A stretch of DNA of 64,000 bases, taken from the NCBI RefSeq assembly GCF_021130785.1, contig NC_060207.1, positions 6,833,001-6,897,000 of the forward strand, given 5' to 3'. The position numbers and the translations under genes are program-made. The DNA is from Homalodisca vitripennis (Eukaryota > Arthropoda > Insecta > Hemiptera > Cicadellidae). The first letter of the stretch is position 1, and every line of letters starts with the position of its first letter. This document shows, in pieces, positions 60,215 through 64,000 of this stretch. The notes under the pieces are model-generated. The model made no database searches and was not told the origin of the DNA. It worked only from the letters and a program-made list of their open reading frames with translations.

Positions 60215-60375
60215 CTGAACGTTCGCGAAGGTTATGTTCATAGGCCTGTCCGCAGGATGCTCGAATACGAACTAATCTATAGGCATAAAACTTTGTATAA
60301 AGTTTAAGTTTAATTAAGGCAACATGAAGTTCTATGATGATGAATCTACTCTATTGAATGGGCGCGGCGTAACGA
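60215..60375 (+). repeat. Dispersed family E, diverged fragment
   Basis: AACGTTCGCGAAGGTTATG, then AGGCCTGTCCGCAGGATGCT then CGAATACGAACTAATCTATA and GGCATAAAACTTTG, then GGGCGCGGCGTAAC. The order follows family E, with most motifs altered. Confidence 0.5.
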
Positions 60376-61619
60376 TAAATTTTTATATAAGTCTTTTGTA
60401 GCATTCCATAGGTAAACAACAATAATAGCAATGAGAAAGTCGCATGACATGATTTATCGTTTTTTTTTTTTTTACTTCAAAACTAATTTTAAGGTGAATT
60501 ATGATATCATATGTTATTTATTTATTGCTAAATGCAAGGAAAAAGACACTTTTTCATGGGTTTTGAGATACGGTGGGATGGGTTAATTCAAAGTGAATGA
60601 ATGAGGAATTCGCTTCAGTTCACTTCCCTCTTCGTGCAGCGTATGAAATCTGACTTCCGTAAAATTAAATAATACCATGAAGCAATATTAACTTTAAGTA
60701 CTTCCGTCTTTTAGATAAGACTCTTTTTGTCCAATAAAACTAACTCAAGCTTAATATATTCGCAAAATATCAATATTTCTATCCTCTATTACTATGTATT
60801 TTCTCCAATAATTTACAATCCAATATTGTACAAAAAAATTAAAACAGTATAATTTAAACATGCTAGTGTTTTTTTAGTAGATATTGAAATTGAAAGGCCG
60901 AATTAAACCTAACTGTAGAGTTTATTAGGGGATTCTGTTCATGGAAACGACCATTACCACAAAGTGTTTAAATTGTTGCACTGTTTTCATAAAAAATTTT
61001 GCTAATCGGTGTTTTTTTTTAATTATATTAAACTAATCTTTAAATGTATTGGGTTTCTTTAACAATCGAGATAAAAATATGACTAGATTTAACATGCCAC
61101 GTGGCAACAAAAGTCAAAAGGTTTCAACTTACCAACTTGCTCTTTCATTTGATGACATTACGTCAGAGATTTGAGCGCTTTGATGTAAGGACGGTGAGTC
61201 ACCATCGCAAACACGCTGACAGACAATAAATGTCGCTGGTTTAGTGAATACGTGGATACATTTTACACACCGTATTAATTTACACGACATCGTATTAATA
61301 TTATCTCTTCATGCAATAATATTATTGTGTAAATTTTATATTTGTTTATCTCAATTTTGGGTGGCAATAATCTTTCGTGATTTCGAAATGAGTATGTTTT
61401 TATATTGTATGAGAAGAACGTTTTTTTGCCAAGAGCCTAATTTTGTGTAGTGGAGTAATGGAACCATAAAACAAACAATTTTTCACTCCTTAAATCACTA
61501 TTTATCTTTTTGATATATACAATGATTATGTACAATTTACTTCCTTGTTATGGCGTAATAAGCACATGTCATCTTTTTTTTAAATAATGTAACGTTATCA
61601 GAAGTAAATAAATGAATAT
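60376..61619. other. AT-rich non-coding DNA
   Basis: A T13 run at about 60460 and T-rich tracts. Nothing recognised. The 61244-61450 frame has AT-driven composition. Confidence 0.5.
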
Positions 61620-61690
61620 TATTATTATTATACTAGCAGTTACCCGCGACTTCAATTTTCAAAATCAAAAAGCGTAGCCTTCCTAAGCAA
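61620..61690 (-). repeat. 3' end of a non-LTR/RTE-type repeat
   Basis: On the minus strand the sequence reads GAAGTCGCGGGTAACTGCTA then GTATAATAATAATAATATTC. A GCGAAG...CGCGGG...GCTAGT end followed by a trinucleotide (ATA)n tail is typical of widespread insect interspersed repeats, including RTE-type LINEs. How far the element extends to the right is unclear. Confidence 0.55.
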
Positions 61691-62299
61691 GCATTTATAA
61701 TGTAATATAATGGATTACTATGATATTATTTCAATATACGTATTTCAATATAACTTCAATATCCATGGTTAAGAGATACCAGAGTAAAATCAAATTTGAA
61801 CAGTTTATACGTAAAATGTTGTAATATGAAAAAATATATACATGTTTTATATATTTGTCACGAAAACCTTATTTTGTGAAGAAGAGTCTAATGATTACAT
61901 TCTTTTTCTGATCAAGTTATTTCCAGTACCATAGTGGAGTTTGCATGTGTTATCAACAAAAACTGACTGCGATCAAACGCGATAACTTTCCAATCTTTTA
62001 ATTTACTTTCCGTCTACTATATTTCAACTGCCATAGTTACAGTTCTTTTAGTATTCATATGTTGGTTTTCAAGATCTACTTGCGTCAAAAATCAACTACC
62101 AGTCCCCTTACTTTACTAAAAAGCCAAGATATTTCAACTCCTATAGTTATAATTGATGAACTTTAGCTCAAAGTTTCAACAGCTGTTTATTGTCAGTTAA
62201 ATTTGGATTACATGTCAGAAATATTATAACTATATTTCTGAATTCTTATATATTACCGGAAACTATTCATATTTTTCACTTTATCAAAACCTCCTTTTG
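61691..62299. other. AT-rich non-coding DNA
   Basis: Possibly interior of the element ending at 61620, but no coding similarity is visible. Confidence 0.4.
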
Positions 62300-62440
62300 G
62301 CTTTAGCGTATATCTTATAAATAAAAATGAATCGCAGAATGTGTTGGTAAGCGTAAATCTCGAGAACGGCTGGACCAATCCGGTTGATTCTTTTTGTAAA
62401 ATGTTCATTGAAATCCATGGAAGGTTTTTATGAAGCAAAA
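62300..62440 (+). repeat. Interspersed repeat with CGAGAACGGCTGGACCAAT motif
   Basis: ATAAATAAAAATGAATCGCA, GTGTTGGTAAGCGTAAATC, TCGAGAACGGCTGGACCAAT, then TTGATTCTTTTTGTAAAATG. This sequence is familiar from insect and other arthropod interspersed repeats, where the person-specific name differs between species. No coding capacity. It may be part of a larger element together with the 61.6-kb end. Confidence 0.55.
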
Positions 62441-62659
62441 TATAAGAAAAGTTACCTGAAATATTTTTGTATTTAGAAAAATTGTAGTTTTTACTTTCCA
62501 AAATAATCCAAATTAAACTGGCACTAAACAGCTGTTCACACCATCAGTTTTACGTCGAAAAATTGGCTGAAACATCTGTTTACATTTAAGTTTCATCTAA
62601 TATTAAGTAAACAGTGCCTGATGAGTAGTGTAATGCAGATAGCAATTAAAAAATTATAC

Positions 62660-63430
62660 TCCAGATTGCGCCAGCGACGAATTTAAATTACCTAATGCAT
62701 TTTAAATATTATTTAAACATTGTTATAAAACAAACCTTAATGAACAAAGTTATGAATATTTTCACATACGTTTCTTTAAACAAGTGGGCTTCCTTGACAT
62801 TGTGATACCTAGGGCATTTTAACAGTGGCTTATGGAAAAACAGAGCAATGAACACTAACATGCCTCAACGATTCATTGTTTCCCTGGCTACAGTCCAAAA
62901 ACCAAGACTGGTATAACGCAAAACTTTAATAATGAGTTTTTTGGAATGTTGTTTGGGAACCTTAAATAAGGATTTCCCCCTTATTCCGAAAGTACATAGG
63001 AAGTAGATAGGACTTCCCCCTATGCCGTAATAGGCTTCTTGGTCCCACTTATGTGTGTATGTTTTCTTCATCAGGACAGCAAGGCAAACTCAACTATGTC
63101 CCTGGAAATATTTTAGACTGAAAGTAGATTACAGAAGCCGATAGTAGACGATTTTGACCAAAATGGATTTCCGAGAACTAGATATACGTTCGATGTGTAT
63201 AGTATTTTGATCGAGGAAATATGGCATGCTAAACTCTGACATAGTAGGTAAGTGAATTTAAACGGTCTTAAATAGGCACTTTTTAACCGAAGTAGGCATC
63301 TCGGTCCTACGTAAGTATATATTGTTTTTCATCGTCAGAACAACAAGACAAACTCTGGAAGGACTGGAAATATACGATTTTTGACCGAAGTAAGTTTCTG
63401 GGACCTGTGTGATCCGAGATGTGTGTTTTC
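62660..63430 (+). repeat. Tandem duplication, unit 1 (about 760 bp)
   Basis: AATGAACAAAGTTATGAAT at 62739 recurs at 63501 (offset 762). TTCCTTGACATT, CCCTGGCTACAGTCCAAAAA, GGATTTCCCCCTTAT, ACTTCCCCCTATG and ATAGTAGGTAAGTGAATTTA recur in the same order. The interior also has a secondary repeat: CAGGACAGCAAGGCAAACTC near 63075 and CAGAACAACAAGACAAACTC near 63337. Non-coding. Confidence 0.9.
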
Positions 63431-64000
63431 TTGAACGAGATTCGGCCAGTGACGAATTAAAATAATTTAATGCATTAAATACTGTTAGAAAACTAACCTT
63501 AATGAACAAAGTTATGAATGTTTTCACATAAGTTACTTTAAACTGGTGGGCTTCCTTGACATTATGATATTACATTTTAACAGTGGCTTACAGAAAAACA
63601 GAGAAATGAATACTAACATACCTTAACGATTCATTCTTTCCCTGGCTACAGTCCAAAAAACAAGTATAACGCAAAATTTAATAACGATTATTTTGGAATG
63701 TTGTATAAACTTAATAAGGATTTCCCCCTTATACCGGAAGTACATAAGAAGTAGTTATGACTTCCCCCTATGTCGTAATAGGCTTTTCAGTCCTAGCAAA
63801 CTTAACTATGCCTACACGATTTTAACCAAAATAGATTTCCGACAACTGTATGATCGAACGTATATAGTATTTTAATCGAGGCAATATGGCAAGCTAAACT
63901 GTGACATAGTAGGTAAGTGAATTTAAATGGTCTTAAGTAGGCACTTTTTAACCGAAGTAGGTATCTCGGTCCTACGTAAGTATATACCGGTATATATATA
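63431..64000 (+). repeat. Tandem duplication, unit 2, runs off the window
   Basis: Collinear with unit 1. The offset falls from 762 at the start to 665 at CACTTTTTAACCGAAGTAGG (63277 and 63942) because about 97 bases are missing, including the TCATCAGGACAGCAAGGC part. The window ends within or just after this unit, so more units may follow. Confidence 0.88.

Overview
The window is an AT-rich, repeat-dense stretch of a eukaryotic nuclear genome, almost certainly an arthropod and probably an insect. The reasons are very low gene density, long introns or intergenic DNA full of microsatellites and dispersed repeats, tRNA- and 5S-derived SINE-like units, a decayed non-LTR reverse transcriptase, and fragments of a multi-copy protein family that I know from insect (notably hemipteran) and Hydra genomes. 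Species cannot be fixed from the sequence. I see no intact conserved host gene, no functional rRNA or tRNA gene, and no CRISPR or bacterial operon structure.

Layout. 1-13 kb: AT-rich DNA with single copies of several dispersed repeats whose partners lie 20-45 kb away. 13.7-22.7 kb: repeated copies of one dispersed family (family E, built around a tetranucleotide-like pyrimidine/GTC core and an ATCTCGAG motif), a 35-bp tandem array, and a non-autonomous hAT-like element at 19.2-19.9 kb. 25.7-26.5 kb: tandem array of about 146-150 bp. 27.06-29.7 kb: a large inverted repeat whose loop is exactly seven 129-bp units. 33.5-37.5 kb: an (AT)n tract, an insect 3'-end-type repeat, a 29-bp minisatellite of about 20 units, and a 5S-rRNA-derived SINE. 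38.4-38.95 kb: a broken fragment of the multi-copy family. 41.4-42.6 kb: a dead reverse transcriptase on the minus strand. 44.9-48.3 kb: more SINE-like and dispersed repeats.

The most informative locus is 49.80-51.97 kb. About 110-bp terminal inverted repeats and a candidate 4-bp target duplication (AATA) enclose a frame-broken minus-strand gene of the same multi-copy family. The protein has Cys-rich N-terminal motifs and an arrangement of acidic residues compatible with a D-D-E (RNase H-fold) transposase. I read this as a DNA transposon carrying its own, now defective, transposase. The 38.4-kb fragment is a second copy that retains part of the region the first copy has lost.

The second notable locus is 56.07-57.06 kb, a sharply GC-rich island. 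It starts with a (C15A)n array, has intron-like splice signals, continues through coding-looking sequence in shifting frames, and ends in a 79-codon C3HC4 RING reading frame whose stop codon lies inside a poly(A) signal. Downstream is a compact array of TTCCCGC motifs with GC-box, YY1-like, E-box and CCAAT motifs. Composition and compactness differ from everything around it, which suggests acquired DNA, possibly from a virus or mobile element. The origin is unproven. The last 1.3 kb is a divergent tandem duplication that runs off the end.
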